From: Massilia sp. HP4
GTDB lineage: Bacteria; Pseudomonadota; Gammaproteobacteria; Burkholderiales; Burkholderiaceae_D
DNA length: 64,000 bases
Assembly: GCF_005222695.1 (NCBI RefSeq)
Contig: NZ_STGG01000051.1
Location: 62,001-126,000, forward strand
Direction: 5' to 3'
The translations under genes were made by a program, and so were the position numbers. A model generated the notes under the pieces. That model was given only the letters and a program-made list of their open reading frames with translations, was not told where the DNA came from and ran no database searches. This document shows positions 62,910 to 64,000 of this stretch, one piece after another. Position 1 is the first letter of the stretch. Each line of letters begins with the position of its first letter.

Positions 62910-63677
62910 TCAGGTCCAGCCGGCATCCACGACGAAATCCTGCGCCGTGCACATCCTGCTGTCATCGGCGCCGAGGAACAGCACCATGCGCGCGATATCG
63001 TCGGGCATCAGCTTGTCGGGCAGGCATTGCGCCTTCTTGATCTCGACTTCGGCCGCGTCGTCTACCCACAGGTCGACCTGGCGCTGCGTCATGACCCAGC
63101 CCGGTGTGACCGTGTTGACACGCACGCCGAACGGGCCAAGATCGCGCGCCAGGCTGCGCGTCAGGCCGATCACGGCCGCCTTGGTGGTGGCGTACACCGG
63201 ATAGCCGGCGCCCTTGGCATGCCAGGACATCGAGCTGAAGTTGATGATCGAGCCGCCTCCCTTTTGCTTCATCCCCGGCAGCACCGCCTGGCAGGTGAAG
63301 AACATCGGCCGCTGGTTGATGGCGATGCGCTCGTTCCAGTAGTCGAGCGAGACGTCCTGGATATCGTGGCGTTGGTCGTTCGCCGCATTGTTGACCAGTA
63401 CATCGAAGTCGCCGACCTGGGCGGCCAGCTCCGCCATCGTGCGCTGCAGCGCCGGGATGTCGGTGATGTCGCAGTGGCGGAACAGCGGCGCCTGGTGGCC
63501 CGCCTCCGCCAGCCGCGCGCACAGCGCCTCGCTGGCCTGCTGCGCGATATCGACGAAGGCGACGGTCGCGCCCTGCTCCACGAAGGCCTGCACGATCGCT
63601 TCGCCGATCCCGGTGCCGCCGCCCGTCACGAATACCCGCTTGCCCCGCAGGCTGGGGTAGTTCGCCATCTGTTCCAT
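62910..63677 (-). CDS. SDR dehydrogenase, likely L-arabinose/galactose 1-dehydrogenase
   Basis: 255 residues from ATG 63675-63677 (GGAGA six bases upstream). TGGGTGIG cofactor loop, NNAAND, FSSMSWH serine and Tyr-x-x-x-Lys in VYATTKAAV, VTPGWV. Relatives in Burkholderiales placed with arabinonate genes oxidise L-arabinose or D-galactose at C1 to the lactone. The cofactor specificity is not clear; Asp in FVDIAQ suggests NAD. By neighbourhood it opens the non-phosphorylative arabinose path. Confidence 0.85.
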   Translation of the reverse strand: MEQMANYPSLRGKRVFVTGGGTGIGEAIVQAFVEQGATVAFVDIAQQASEALCARLAEAGHQAPLFRHCDITDIPALQRTMAELAAQVGDFDVLVNNAANDQRHDIQDVSLDYWNERIAINQRPMFFTCQAVLPGMKQKGGGSIINFSSMSWHAKGAGYPVYATTKAAVIGLTRSLARDLGPFGVRVNTVTPGWVMTQRQVDLWVDDAAEVEIKKAQCLPDKLMPDDIARMVLFLGADDSRMCTAQDFVVDAGWT

Positions 63678-63712
63678 GCTTGTCTCCATCTTTTATTATC
63701 GTGCGTGCGCTG

Positions 63713-64000
63713 TCAGTCTTTGGTCAGCGCACCATCCAGCCGGCGCCAGACGCCCAGCGGATTCCCGTCGCGCAGGACTTCCGGCAGCAGCTCTGCCGGC
63801 AGGTTCTGGTAGCACACCGGGCGCAGGAAGCGCCCGATGGCGCCGGTGCCGACCGAGGTGCTGCGGCCATCGGCCGTCGACGGGAACGGCCCGCCGTGCA
63901 CCATCGCCGTCGACACCTCGACGCCGGTAGGATAGCCGTTGGCGAGGATGCGGCCAACCTTGCGTTCCAGCGCCGGCAGCAGGGCCCTGGCGGCGCCGAT
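63713..64000 (-). CDS. 2,5-dioxovalerate (alpha-ketoglutarate semialdehyde) dehydrogenase, C-terminal part
   Basis: Last 95 codons; the gene continues beyond the right edge. The C-terminus reads GYPTGVEVSTAMVHGGPFPS, then TADGRSTSVGTGAIGRFLRP and VCYQNLPAELLPEVL, typical of NADP-type KGSA dehydrogenases. The enzyme gives alpha-ketoglutarate, the last step of L-arabinose oxidation through L-2-keto-3-deoxyarabonate. It lies 35 bases before the SDR gene and is in the same operon. Confidence 0.9.
   Translation of the reverse strand: MGAARALLPALERKVGRILANGYPTGVEVSTAMVHGGPFPSTADGRSTSVGTGAIGRFLRPVCYQNLPAELLPEVLRDGNPLGVWRRLDGALTKD

Overview
The window looks like chromosomal DNA of a GC-rich betaproteobacterium, most likely a member of the Oxalobacteraceae (Massilia/Telluria-like). 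This rests on the very high GC of coding DNA, proteobacterial housekeeping genes (glnS, sbcB, pyrF, HPF), paired methyl-accepting chemotaxis proteins and a large plant-polysaccharide locus. The genus is inference. I saw no rRNA, tRNA, CRISPR array, insertion sequence or prophage.

Layout. 1-2848: start of an MFS exporter and a leftward four-gene operon of a tiny J-domain protein with three uncharacterised proteins. 3012-11596: glnS, two tandemly duplicated secreted HAF-repeat/PKD proteins and a lipoprotein metallophosphoesterase. 11792-15076: a CHASE-domain histidine kinase, a 25-codon open frame, a protein with a glycine-rich-domain-like N-terminus and ten near-identical W-C-A-A-P repeats, and a small repressor-like gene with a palindromic operator candidate. 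15236-26952: scattered metabolic, signalling and DNA-repair genes (SDR, CDP-sugar-type reductase, MFS, MCP, HPF, metal-receptor-like protein, a CRP-like/GGDEF fusion, exonuclease I, OMP decarboxylase, LemA/TPM pair). 27454-31882: a leftward operon of secreted hydrolase, NatA/NatB-like ABC exporter, ECF sigma factor and membrane protein. 32773-33354: a 580-base region that holds no convincing protein gene but has two promoter-terminator units that I read as two small RNA genes. 33355-34929: small zinc-ribbon, VanZ-like and Ser/Gly-rich lipoprotein genes. 34994-40086: a leftward galactose operon (galT, M24-like pseudopeptidase, galK, GH2 glycosidase). 40506-50941: peptidase, pirin remnant, paralogous secreted proteins, asparaginase, MCP, UDG-like protein, FAH hydrolase and a hybrid kinase. 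51124-64000: an L-arabinan/arabinoside utilisation locus running leftward.

The arabinose locus is the clearest pathway. GH51, GH127 and two GH43 enzymes release L-arabinofuranose. A YtfQRT-YjfF-type ABC system imports the sugar. An SDR dehydrogenase and an alpha-ketoglutarate-semialdehyde-type dehydrogenase (cut by the right edge) fit the non-phosphorylative oxidation route. A GbpR-like LysR regulator closes the cluster.

The most unusual items are the ten-copy WCAAP repeat protein with its upstream 25-codon frame, and the two adjacent candidate small RNAs: one with a CUCCUCC loop, one with a sigma-S-like promoter. Coordinates of genes use the start codon I consider best supported. Promoters, operators and RNAs are predictions from reading the bases only.
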